This document shows, one piece after another, positions 24,501 to 36,040 of a stretch of DNA of 64,000 nucleotides. The stretch is from Lepiota brunneoincarnata (lineage: Eukaryota > Basidiomycota > Agaricomycetes > Agaricales > Agaricaceae). The DNA is taken from positions 3,038,001 through 3,102,000 of the forward strand of contig JAEBUN010000002.1 in NCBI GenBank assembly GCA_023014365.1, in the 5' to 3' direction. Position 1 is the stretch's first letter. Every line of letters starts with the position of its first letter. The notes under the pieces were generated by a model. That model worked only from the letters and a program-made list of their open reading frames with translations. It had not been told where the DNA came from and made no database searches. The translations under genes and the position numbers were made by a program.

Positions 24501-26000
24501 GCCGTCCGCCAGCAGTAGTTGTGCTAATGTATTCCTCCCGACTCTGCCCATTCACAAACTTGACGTGGGGGATACACCGCACCACACAACGCTCAAAACC
24601 ACCCACACCATCTTCCCTTCAAAACACACGAGCCTTATATTTGAATCTAAGTATTTCGAGTGGCCAATTGCGCAGTGCGGACATCCCCGGAATCTTGTCA
24701 GTGAAGGGTAGCTTTATCTAGGACTTTGGGTTACTCCCAAACCCGAAGTGTCCCACCTCGAGGTCTCGAAGGCGGGGTAACGTGATGGGCTATAGTCGCA
24801 AAGGTGTCTGGGCGGGCGCGTCCAGCAGACACGAGAGATGGTCAATGGCGAGCCCAAACTCTAGAATTGGGGGTTCGGTGAGTGTGTGGGGGTATTGAGC
24901 GAGATAGGCGCTAAGTCTAGTGTGTGTTGGAGAAAGAGTCAGAGGAACTATCCAGAGACTGAACTCCAGGCTACACAGGTCGGATAGTGTCATATAGTAT
25001 AGTGACAGGTTGAGGCATTCTTCTTGGTCAAGCTGAGGGCTGATACGCGTGGCGAAGAAAAGAAAAGAATATCAATCAAGGAGTCACGATAGGAGAGGAA
25101 ATATACACGCAAGGCGCGGGCAGCGTTCTGTGTACTTGGTGAGGTTGATAAATCCTGAAACTTCGGAGGCGGGAGATATAGCCGATATCTTGGATGATGA
25201 ACATAGGAAAGTGGGCAGCCGGCGCGAGGTCAAGCTCTCGGAGCGATCCTGAGTGATTCTTGACGAAGGATATAACCACTTTCAAATTCTCGAGGTTGGT
25301 TTGGGTGCCCGCTGGATTCTTGTCTATAGTCAACGGGAAGCTCTCGAGCGTCTCTAGACGAAGAGAAGGGGCAGGCATGTGGTCTAAAAGCTGGATTGTA
25401 GTTGACAATAACAGGCTACGGAGGTTAAAGCCGAAAGTTCTCGAGCCGGGGTCAAGTAGATATTCAGCCAGGCAGCGAGCAGATGATGGACATAGCCAGA
25501 GTGTCCTCCAGCCGATACCGTGACTTGATCAAGGCGGCCCATATGCCGAGCTTGGGTTCCCTCACCGAGCCGGAACACACGGAGCGCCCTTGGGACTTGG
25601 GGATGATCAGTCTTTTCGGCCGCGGTATATTTTCTTTTCTTGCGTCCGAAGGGGCGGTGTGACGTACCAGCTTAATGGGAATTTGTGGTTGCTCAAATAG
25701 AGGCTTCGAACAAACTGACAGAGTAGCCTCTCGCTTCTGCAAAAGGGGGGGGAAGATCAGTCGAAAGCGGGGAGCAAAATGTCATCCTTATAAGAAACGT
25801 ACGAGATCAGGTACCATTGTGGCATTTGAAGACGACCGAGTCCAGTGTCCGTTGATATATAGCGGTATCCTATGGACATCGAGATGTGGAAGAATTCTCG
25901 ATTCGCGGAACATATCTCGAAAGAAAGTAGACATTCGATTCAAGGGATCCATTAGGGGCTAACTTCGATATTCCGTCGGCGTTTTCTCAATCCGCGTGGA
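24500..26000 (-). pseudogene. Decayed copy of the F-box-like gene at 56193-57826
   Basis: On the minus strand, blocks in the same order as the intact gene: FHISMSIGYRYISTDT (about 25900) resembles FHVSMRTRYRTVSTEA; RTFGFNLRSLLLS (about 25430) resembles RTFGSNLRSLSLS; VVISFVKNHSGSLRELDL and FIIQDIGYISRLRSF (25260-25140) resemble SIVRFIKKHSETLQKFVL and SILQDIGHIPHLRNF. The 3' end around 24520-24560 also matches the 3' end of the intact gene at nucleotide level. Multiple frame changes and stops separate the blocks. Confidence 0.75.
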
Positions 26001-26532
26001 AGACTGGATAAGAGTTAATTGGTAAGGGAAAGCAAACAAGGGGCTGAGTTGCCAATATGATTCAAATCGTTTAAAGGGCGCTTGCGGTAGACAGCTCTCC
26101 AATTCTGTTCGGTTGTGTGCCAGCTGTGTAGAGTTTGAGCGCTGGTCCAGGGTGGTTCATGGTGGTGGTAACATGTTAGGAATGGAACTTGACTATTCCA
26201 CCCGATCCGGTTGTCATCACGAGTCCTGAACTATTTTCGATATACATAACCAATTAGGAAGAAATAAGCCATAAGTTTGTCTATATGCTGCTTGCTTTAT
26301 GAACAATAATAATTGTTGCTGAGGTGAAACCTTGATGTGTACCTCGACATGAAGGTATATGCGATATCATTATATCCTATAGCCAGAAGAGACAAACGAA
26401 CTGCAACAGAAATATGCTATGATTTTGGTTTGCGCTGTGGAGACGCAACGAAGTTAGGGACGGAGCGACTATGGGAGCAGTCCCTTGACCCTGGCGTGCA
26501 CATATAAGGAATGGCCGAGGCGGTCGATGGGG
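26001..26532. other. Intergenic stretch
   Basis: AT-rich 3' flank of calcineurin B; nothing else seen. Confidence 0.45.
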
Positions 26533-27464
26533 TCAAAAGAGGTCTTCAAGGGTCATTTGCTTTACGATGTCCTGCATCAGGCGGACGTCAATTGTCAAGG
26601 GAAGACGGGAGGAATCCAGTCAAAGTACACGTACAGTATTAGATACCGTCTGTGCAAACTCCTCGAAGCTGAGCTTGCCGTCACCATCCTGGTCTGCCTC
26701 CATGATCGTCTTATCGACGATCTGCTGCAATTGTTGATCCTAGATTACTAGATTATTAGGGCTCTAGTTCAGGGTCTACGAGCAAAGGGACGAACCTTAA
26801 GATTGTTCCCGACCATCATCTTCAGGACCAAGAAAAGCTCCCCATTGGAGATGTACCCATCCCTGTCTACATCATACACCTTGAATGCAACTGCAGGCAT
26901 GTCTTAGATTTAACGCGTGGCCGCAAAAGAATGTCTGGCGGTACGCACATTTCAGCTTCTCCTCACGACCTCCCCGGCTGCTGAAAGCGCTCAATCCTCC
27001 AACAAACTCCTGAAAATCGACCGTTCCTCCACCACTGAACATGATGAAATAAGCGTCCGAAGGTGCGTATGGTGCGACGACGAGTCATACGCACTCCTCA
27101 TCGAAAATGGCGATCATCCGCGAAGCAAGGGGGTTGGTGGCAATTTGGGGGATCTGCAAGAACTCTTCGCGGTCGATTGAGCCCGAGCCATCGCTATATT
27201 TGCGAGTTGTAGTCAGTTACATTAATCGGATATGAAGAGGGTTGATGTTGTACCTGTCGAGCTTCATAAAACGCTTCTTGAGCCGCTCCAACTCAGGTTG
27301 GGTGACTACAGCGAGCGCAAGATAGGGTTATCAGAGTGTGAGGAGGCGAGGCTTACAGTTGGAGCGTTTCTCCATATCTTCCATAAACTGCGACGCTGAT
27401 AGACTATCACTAAACGTCGACAAGCGAGCTGTTCTGATCCCTGCCACCTACGTGATTGACCCAT
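26533..27464 (-). CDS. CNB1: Calcineurin regulatory subunit B
   Basis: Calcium-binding regulatory subunit of the phosphatase calcineurin; acts with calmodulin in the cytoplasm, at membranes when myristoylated. The start is a 13-nt exon (27464-27452) encoding MGQS; six further exons are joined by GT-AG introns and end at 26533. About 174 residues, the normal size. Gly2 followed by Ser at position 6 fits N-myristoylation. Four EF-hand loops are intact: [36 protein letters not shown] and [12 protein letters not shown]. The protein ends [12 protein letters not shown], as in other fungi. Divergent from TTI2, 238 bp apart. Confidence 0.95.
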
Positions 27465-27702
27465 GGTTGTTCAGGAACGCTTCAGCGGAAGTCTGAGAAG
27501 GTGTGAGGGGCTAACAAGGTGGTTTCAGTGGATTTTGTGCAGCTTCCAGAGTGATGACCTACGCCGTAAAGAGGAGGGTGTTGGGAGGAAGAGCTGAAGC
27601 TGTTGCGCGCTTATGCGACTGGTTTTATCAGATTCTCACGTGCCCATCTATGTCATTCCCCTCCAAGTTTATCTTCCTCCCCCTGCATCCAACTAGGCAG
27701 CC
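27465..27702. promoter_or_regulatory. Divergent interval between calcineurin B and TTI2
   Basis: The two start codons are 238 bp apart, so promoter elements must be shared or overlapping. No TATA box is obvious. Confidence 0.35.
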
Positions 27703-29490
27703 ATGAGTGATTGGGAAAGCGCCTTTAAGTCTCTCAATATTCCTGCGAAATATGCTCATTTGCAGGATCTCTTTGACGACGCAGATGCCCTCAATTCTCT
27801 GGATGCTTGGAGGAGCACTACCCATCTCGCGCTGGGCACTATTCAGGAGCTGCTGGTTCAGCAGAGGGGAGCAGAGGGACAGATAGACGACACAATATTA
27901 GCCAACATTGTCTTTCACGTTTCTCCCTACGCTATTGAATCAGAGGTTGGAGGACCCGATTTGGCACCTTGGATAACGCCTCAGACTCGCCAGATTGCTC
28001 TCGGTATTTTCCATCATAGATCCCCGTGCCACACACGATAACGTACCGTCCGACCAGAAATTCTTTCCATTCCGCAAATAAGCCAACCAAGTATTTCTTT
28101 ATTACGCCAAGTCCTGCTTATGAACCTCAAGCCTATCTTCTCTGCAAACCCCCATCCATACATCAACACCTCCTCTGGTCGAAAGCTCACACGCCCTGCC
28201 GGAGGTCCTGGTGCATCTCAAGACTATTATGATGAACAGATATGGAAAAGTTATCCTGGAATCTGGTGTGTCATCGCCTGGGTGTCCAGAAGTCTCTCTG
28301 TAGGTGTAGCCACCTCTCTAGTTGCGGCTGAGATGAGGGTTACTGACTGCCAGAAATGGGTCCTGCCGTTCCGTAGCCAGATGCATATGAGGATTTGTGG
28401 CATCTCTTAATACCGCCTACAATGACTTTACTGGACGACTACCAAGCCAAACATAAACTTGAGGGCGTTGAAATTATCTCCCTCATGCTTCATAGTATCC
28501 CGAAAGAGATACTCCAACGAACGGGTGTTGACGAACTCCTTTTCATTGTATAGTTTCTCGTGGAAGTTTCTCCGAGCCATCTTCTGACTCTACCCCACCA
28601 GTCCCTAAAAACTGCGCTTTCCCATCTCACCGATCCGGAAACGCCCAAGCTTCTTCGTCTCTCTATATCAGCTTGGCTGAACCTTACCCTCAAAGTAACT
28701 CAGCCAAACTCGCCGGAGCGGTTCAATCATCTATGCATGCTTCTCGGAGACCGCATCATCGAGGGTATTTGGTTGTACTCTGAGGACAATATCGTCGCCA
28801 TGCGGGGCACGATAGACGCGCTACCAGATGTGGTCAGGGCGCTCGATATCGGTACTGTACGGTATCTCAAGGTCTGCATCCCACCCAGCTCTTTAACGGT
28901 CTACTTGAAAATGTTCACTCAACCAGTCTCTCGTCCCGCAACTCGCTCACCTTCTGGAAACACCGGTCTCCCATCCCTCACGGCCCCAACCAAATTTCGA
29001 AGTTGTCGAACTTCAAAAGAGTGCGGCTAGACTTCTTCTCGTGATTATGGAAGTCTGCTCTTCCCGCCTGGAGGGCTGGAAGTTCACCATTCTAGACTGT
29101 GTAGCAAGATGTTGGGTTGGGTTGATTGACCCGGGTGCTGGGGGTATTGGTGAGAACCGTACTTTCAGCCAACCACATTTTCCTGGACAACTCGCTCATA
29201 TTTCGTGTGTTCATAACCAGTAGATATGGAATTGCAAGATATCTTGAGAGAACTGATGTTCCGCCTCACGGACGTCTGTCCCGATATTTCCCAAGTAACA
29301 CTCAATTTACTCGCCCTCCTTCCCTCGTGCTCTGCTGATGCGCGCTGCCCTCCAGAACTCCTACAAGACCCTCTTGATGGAAGATCCGTCTATGTTTGGC
29401 GGTCTCATGCAAGGGGTAGCTCCCTCTACGGGTCCCTCACAAGCATCCACAAACGTTGGCGGGACGGACCCCAGCGCTCGGCCTAGCTGA
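27703..29490 (+). CDS. TTI2: TTI2, TEL2-interacting protein of the TTT complex
   Basis: Component of the Tel2-Tti1-Tti2 co-chaperone complex that stabilises PIKK kinases such as TOR and ATM/ATR relatives. Starts MSDWESAFKSLNIPAKY. Diagnostic blocks follow: INTSSGRKLTRPAGGPGASQ, YDEQIWKSYPGIW, EDLWHLLIPPTMTLLDDY, HKLEGVEIISLMLHSIPKEI, then LLGDRIIEGIWLY and DIGTVRYLK. Introns are GT-AG, e.g. one ending at 28380 just before DAYEDLW. Between about 28870 and 28960 the frame changes at least twice (RYLK to LHPTQLFNGLLENVH, then EVVELQKSAARLLLVIM), which looks like indels rather than introns. The last exon encodes the tail after DPSMFGGLMQG. Identity secure, middle of the model uncertain. Confidence 0.85.
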
Positions 29491-30983
29491 GCCAGTGGTA
29501 TTTCATTGGGTTGAATTATGGATAAATGTGGATTAGAGGGCCTGCCCTCCGTAATGTATAATATATGTACGTGCCCGGTTGACTTGATGCTGTCTTGCCT
29601 ATCATCACCAGAGGACAGGACTATTCAAATATGTCGCTAACCTTGATGCTTTTCAAATTGTCAACTCAATAATGTCAAAAAGGCAGGCGACCAAGGTGAT
29701 CACGAAACAGCTCATTTGCTCGGACTCCGGCGCGCGTGCAAGCAATAACAGCGACATGACCGAGACTCCCTAACACTCGGGGACAAGTTGACCACCTTCC
29801 GGGTGCCAAACCAACTTCACGCCATGGAGGGCTACCAATGTATACTCAGGGCTTCCAAAATGTCGAAACAGGTCTACCGCCTGCAGCCGACCCGGCGGAA
29901 TGTGCTGCTGAGGCCGGCAAGGGACAAGTTGAAGTTGGGGGGGGGGCTTCGAGGAGCCTTGGGGTGTGGGATGACCATTGAATCAAATACCGAAGCATTC
30001 TCATCAAGCGAAACTGTTGGTGGCCCTCGGATTCAAATCACCGGGAACGGGTCGCTTACACCGCCTTTTCCGAAGCGAGGGAGGGATCGCTCGCAATCAG
30101 AGTGGTTGATATTAATGACACAGCATCGAGAGAGAGTGTGTGAGGACCTGTTCTGCAACTCTTGGGCCCTCCCTCAAGCTACTGGAATACCAAGTTCAAA
30201 ACAAAGTCCAAGGTAATTTGGACCCCCGGAGTCCGAGATAGACGTGAGATTTCATTGAATGTTAACTTCCGAATGTCGAGTTACAGAATAGGAAGTCGGC
30301 GGGGAATCACGTTATCTTGGCTGAAGAGGTTATAGGCTTCAATTAATTCGCAACGGATCCGCAAACCTTCGAGTGCGGCCCGCACCACCCCATATTTGCG
30401 TCAAGCATGGTTGAGTTTGACCCTATGATCACATCTACCCCGAGAGCAGAATATTACTTGGGCGTCGTGCATTCAGGGACGCCTGCACAGCCAATAACAC
30501 ATTGAAGCCGAGACTGGTCATCAGGTACGCTTTGGTCCTATGAAAGCTCTATGGCTGGGAATTTACTCTTTGGACGTATTTGCGCATGTACTTATCTTTG
30601 TGATCCGTTGTTGGTAGTTTGGCGCTGGTGTGTAATATGCATGTGCATGTATTTATGGGCAGATTCACACCTTCTTTCATCTTTCTCCTTATTTTCAGCA
30701 GTTTATCACTACATGACAGTTTGTGAGAGTTTTTACCCTTCGGGTCTGCTGAGTGGACATCGAGTCCATTCCCTCATATTAAGTTCGCCTAATACCCATC
30801 ACCCCTAAGTTACCTTTTGAATAGAACCCTGCCAAGGATTTTCACTCCTCTTCGAGACAATGACGGTCGTCCCTGGCACGGCTTCGCAATTTGTATATAA
30901 ACCAAGGTACCTAGTTACTGCTAGGGCAACTAGGATCTTGCCACATCTTTCCCTTGTTGCACCACCTCGCATATCCCAGCACG
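29491..30983. other. Gene-poor stretch
   Basis: No supported gene in 1.5 kb. A 142-codon frame at 29788-30216 has no recognisable feature. A G10 run lies at 29937-29946. Confidence 0.45.
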
Positions 30984-31902
30984 ATGCCTTTGCAGGTCAA
31001 CAAATTCCTTCCTCTTGCTCGTTTGGCCGCCTTGGGTAAGTAAAAATGCTGGAGGTTGAATGACCTTTGGCTAAAATCACCCTCAGGCGCTGTGACGTTC
31101 CTCTCCATCATCATTCTCGCTATGAGTGCACACATCCTCCACTCCGTAGGGGAATTTTATACAAGCATCTTTCATTTCGCCGCTTTGGCACTCGCGGTCT
31201 CTCTACTTTCATTGTTCACCCTCCCTGCGATGTATGTATCCCCATTTTCACAAAAGGGCAAGTCAAGTCCCCTAACGACCTGCCGTGATAGGATCTTTGT
31301 GGACAAGCTTCGCACGGGTGCCTTCCCTTCTTTCATAATTGTGGAGCTGGGGTGGTTGGGTGAGCCTCCACACTTGTCACACTGACCTTGGATGATCGTC
31401 GTTAACCAGTCGCATTTGGTAGGATTCCTATGGGTTATGTGGCTCGCCTCTGCTAGTACTACTGCAAGCATCAATATTACTGGAGGGAATTGTGGCTCTG
31501 GCTGTGAGGCATTGCACAACAGACCGCTAGTCCCAGATGCTTACCCTTGTTGCAAATAGCTGAAGCATCAACTTTCTGTTCCGAGGTCAACGCAATCGAA
31601 GCTTTCGCTTTCCTCAACTGGCTTGCCTGCAAGTTGCCCTTTTGCTACTTGATCTAACGTTTCCAGCTAATTGCTCCTAACTAGTGTTGGGTTATTACAT
31701 TGCGCTCCTCGCCTTCTCTATCCAAGCTTTCCAGAGGGGCAACACAAGGGTCTGGTATGGTACGGTTAAAGACACTGACTTCGAGGCCTACCCGCACGAG
31801 AAGCCCTATGATCCCAACGCCTTTGCTCCTCAGTACCCTCCCTCGGGAATGGTTCCTACCTCCCTTCACGTCCAGACCACTCCGGGTGTTGCTCAGGTCT
31901 AA
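30984..31902 (+). CDS. MARVEL-like four-span membrane protein
   Basis: Exons 30984-31035, 31087-31231, 31292-31359, 31423-31503, 31560-31628, 31685-31902; 210 residues. Four hydrophobic spans are visible: VTFLSIIILAMSAHIL, AALALAVSLLSLFTLPAM, FLWVMWLASAS and LGYYIALLAFSIQAF. The second loop has paired cysteines (GGNCGSGSEASTFCSEV), and the C-terminal tail is Pro/Tyr-rich (EKPYDPNAFAPQYPP). This layout is that of the fungal MARVEL-domain proteins that sit in plasma or vesicle membranes; precise role unknown. The last intron has GC-AG ends (separate entry). Splice sites were chosen because they alone give a continuous four-span protein. Confidence 0.8.
31629..31684 (+). other. GC-AG intron in the MARVEL-like gene
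   Basis: 56 bp, donor GCAAGT, acceptor AACTAG. It joins LNWLA to LLGYYIALL in frame. A nearby GT (31632) would put the last exon out of frame. Confidence 0.75.
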
Positions 31903-32741
31903 ATTCGACAACCTTCCCCAATGACCGCGATTATCGCTTGATGCCAACTTGGACGTGATGACGGTGTATCGAGACTGTTTCTGGTTTTTTCTTTCTTGTC
32001 ACGAACTCTGAAAGTCCAATACCCTGACGTAGTTATGACTTCGTATTCGTAACCTTGTATGAACCCCATCAAAGCTGATTATCATTCCCGTTATTGTCGG
32101 GCTTAGAGTGCATATCGCGTGATATGATTTATTTGGCAAACATTTCCTGACCTGAAACTAGGGAAGGGATCATGTGGGTTCCAAGATTGTTCATGTCTTT
32201 GTACAACCCTTATGCCTTTTGTTTACATTGTGCCGAATGCCTGTTTTTGTTCACCTCCGCCGAGGTGCTGCACAAAATATTCCGCAGTCATTGCATTGAT
32301 CGGAGATTTAAGTAACTCCAAGTCAAATGACTACCCCCGAGGTCGTTGGTGACTAGTATTCATCTCTGCACACCAACTCCACAATTAGCATGACTCTAGT
32401 GAGCCCCGAGTTGTAAACGTAGCTACTTTGGATAGCCATCTACATCGAAGGATTTCTGCACAAAGGTATCCTTAGTGATGGATTGATCAGTTCTTTGCAT
32501 GGCGTGGGTCTGTCGGTACGGGTGTCAAATCACTTTCCTTTGCGACGCGATGAAGCATCACCCAGTGTGTATTCCATTTGTCCAGAAAAGGTCCAACAAC
32601 CCGCGCGGTCACAAAAGCCTTTTCGTCATCTTATCATCATCCATGTTCAATCGCGGAATGCCTCGAGTGTCATGTCTAGATGTCATTGATCTGATGGTCA
32701 CTATAATAATAACTGATGTGGTCGCGTACAGAATAGAACCG
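31903..32741. other. Convergent intergenic region
   Basis: 3' flanks of the MARVEL-like gene and NOP9; no gene recognised. Confidence 0.45.
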
Positions 32742-35700
32742 TTAGCCCCGCTTCCGTTTGTCCTTAACCTTGTCACTTTTAGGCGCCATCTTGAGAGCAC
32801 CTAATACATCCTGCAGCTCTCTGTCCACTACTCCTTCTGTCTGTATTTTAGGGCTCCTCTTGAAAGGTTGAGGGTCAAGCTCCGATTTATCCATGAGTGC
32901 GGCTTTCTTTACCCTCTTTCCAAGTGAAGCGTTAAAGACCGCATCAATTTCGTCTTCATGTCTCTTCCGCTTCTCTCTCGGTCGAGGCAAAGCCGACTTC
33001 ATTCCCACTTGGGCCAAGCGTTCCTGGTCTGCGCGCCCGGTCGGCGTTGCTGTCGGGGCACCGTTTTGATCGTCGGGCGGTTTCCGCTTCTCGGACTGTA
33101 AATTGCGCCACTGCTCCGGTTTCCGTTGCAGTAGGTAGAGATTAAGACTCCGGTAGAAAAATTTGCCATAGGCCGAGCTTGCGAGAAATTGCTCGTATTG
33201 GAAAAGAGAGCGCGCAATCTTCTCCTATCCGACAATTTTAAGTGTCCAACCGACGCTGCATTTACTCGAAACAGACCTTGAGATAAGTGTCGGCAAATTC
33301 CCAGCACCGATCAGCTACACGACTCCCGAAACGATCATCAACAAGCTGATGATAATGTCCAATGAAGCTGACAACAAATGCCCGTTTTTCTTTCCCCGAT
33401 ACGGATGGCGAGCTTAAGAGAGCGTCATAAACACGTGAGCTGACACTATGATGAGCTATTGCTATTCGCTCTTCCATAGGCAAGGATTTGATGCTGCAGT
33501 AAATTATCGTGATTAGGGCCTTGCAAGTCATATCACCCAATAAGCTAAACTTACCTATCCGTAACAATATGATTATGGGGCTCCGAAAGTTGGATTAAGG
33601 ATTGTAGGAGGAGTGATCCTTGTATCTTGGGTTCGAGTGGATCATCATCATGTCTCTTTCCTTTTCCCCGTGAATGAGTAGGATTTCTTTGCTCTATCTG
33701 TTTCAATTTCGCCTTGTTATATTCCTAGTTCGAGGATGTAAGGATTCGAGGCACAGCGGTACGCAAGAGATGTTATGTACCTTGGAGGACAGCAAAACCA
33801 AAACACAAGGAACTAGACACAGCCTTTCTTCCACGGTCTCAAGTCCGAAAGCAGAGGATACAGCCTGTATCAGAATTAAACGTTGGAGTCATGGAGGGCC
33901 TGCTGTAGACATACTTGATCAACTTCTTCACCAAGAGCCCCTAATTTTGCCGCTCTATCAATAGCTGATCGCAGAACCCCTGATCTAGAGGCAGCTGCCG
34001 TGAATCAGCCACAGCAAGACATCGAAAATGAAATTGGCTTACCGATAACCTTCTGCCATGAATCTTTCAGTTCTTGATAAACGCTAGAAAGTTGCTTCTC
34101 GTTGGTTCTCTCAAGCGCTTTGGCCACCACAAAATTAGCCACGGGGTGAACTGCTAAGCGCAGCAACCTTCTTTCTAGGTAAAGGTCCCACACGGCATCG
34201 AAAGCCTGATCGGGACACCGAGAAATGACTGCCTCAAGGAGGTGTGAAGAAGTGGTATCCCGAAAAAGGGTGTTGAAGTAATCAGACGGTTCTGACAGCA
34301 TTCTTCCTTCACCTGTGCGCCCATAGTTCAGCGCCCATTCGACGAAACGGTACAATGATTTGTTGCTCAACTGCAAGCAGTGATGATTCCCACTGTGACT
34401 CTGTCCATGAGGGAGCCCGGTTCGTTTGAGAGGCCTTGGTCTGCTTCGACTTCCAACAGCATCTGACAATTCATGAAACATGGTGTTCAGTTCTAGTGAT
34501 AGGGGTGACCTCACCTGCAAACCTGGGCTAGCGACTCTATTCGCGGCCATTGCCCTCACTTCATTTTCGTCCAGCTCGGACCTTATAAGTTTCACAACTC
34601 TTCTTGCCACGTCCTGGAACTCGGCAGGAGAAGCATGCAAAGATTGTGACGCCTCTTTCCCCTTGCCCTTTTCGAAAACAGATCGCATGAGACCTTGCTT
34701 CGCCTTCCACGCAGCGCTTTTCTTAGACCTAAGTAGAGAGGAGTGAGGCTGTTCCTCCTTTGCGAGTTTAGGGCACAGGAGAACCAGAAGGCTCCTGATG
34801 ACGTGGGAGGCGAAGGGGTCCATGATGAGGGTCGTGAATGACGGTAGCAATTCCTTGAGTGGAGTCAGCTCGAAGATAGCCCACAATCATGGCTGTTCAA
34901 CCCACCTCGCAGATGTCGAGGATCAATTGTGTCAAAGTGCGAAGCTCGCCCTTATCTTCCGAGTTAAGCGGCTGAGGGTAGAATCCTTTCATCTTGACAA
35001 AACATCAGAATATAGTAAACATATTATGGGAAGAGGGGAGAGTTCGTACCTCCCTTTGTATCGCGTCTTTCGCAAGAGTGAACATGGTCTGACACACATG
35101 GGACGCAAATCGGTGTCTGACCAACGTTTCATACCTAAACCACATGTCAAATGCACACTCCAAGTTGACCAAAGCTCCACTCACGAACCGGCCATACTAT
35201 CCATAAACACACGGCGAACGAAATCATCCATAGAGTGCGCCATCCTCTCCAAAACTATCGAACAGTCCGGATCCGTTGCCAGTTGCTTCTCCTTCCCTTG
35301 CATCTCAGTCAAAGCCGCAACGAAGAAGAGTCTCCGTTCTATTGTCCACATCCAAGCGTTATTAGTGCATTGGCACTCTTTCAAAAGGCGACTCAAGGGG
35401 AAAACGTACCTTGGTTTGGATCGGCGTCCGTAACCCCGTGCTCCTCCCTCGCTGTTTTCTCTTCCTCTTCCGCCTTACTCTCCTGCCAATCCCTAATCTG
35501 CACGTCTACCGTCCTAAAATACGCCTTCACTTCTGCATCCACATATCCGAAAGGTGCCTCTGGGTTGGCGCCTTCATCATTACTCCGACTGGCAGCAGGT
35601 ATGATCCAAGAAGGTACTGGGCGGTCTGTTTGTTCCTGGTCCGGTTGATAGTCATTCTCTTCTGCTGCATGGTCCTGATAAGATCCCTGGTCCTGTATAT

Positions 35701-35758
35701 GCTCTGAATCCGGTGTTTTCTTATGTTTCTTCCCCCTTTTGCGGAGGACGCGAGGCAT
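32742..35758 (-). CDS. NOP9: NOP9, Pumilio-repeat nucleolar protein
   Basis: RNA-binding protein needed for 18S rRNA maturation in the 90S/pre-40S pathway. The first exon (35758-35410) encodes a basic start, [14 protein letters not shown], and an acidic stretch. Later exons, joined by GT-AG introns, give Pumilio-type repeats: [87 protein letters not shown] and [20 protein letters not shown]. The C-terminal block [20 protein letters not shown] followed by [11 protein letters not shown] is typical of NOP9. The order and the conserved C-terminus make the identity strong. Exon limits in 33200-34050 and 34870-35200 were only checked roughly. Confidence 0.9.
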
Positions 35759-36040
35759 ATTGAGATGAGGGAGCTAAGGAACTGAGATCAATCAAAAAAT
35801 GCAGGCGGTTCCGGAATCGGTGATCCGTCCGGGCCGGGTGTTTTCAATCGTATGATTGAGTGTTGGCTGATAATCGTTTAAACGCTCAAGCTTTAATAGT
35901 GGGCTGATCGTACGAGCTCGATATAGCTTTCATATCACAAAACAACACCGTATATTATCGTAATATCGTCAAGAAACATTACATGGAAAAAAAAAAACAA
36001 GAATAGTCCTGCAACTACTACTAAACAACAGTCCAACAAT

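Noticed and set aside
29788..30216. 142-codon plus frame
   Set aside because: Composition is unlike the neighbouring genes and contains no recognisable motif or intron signals.
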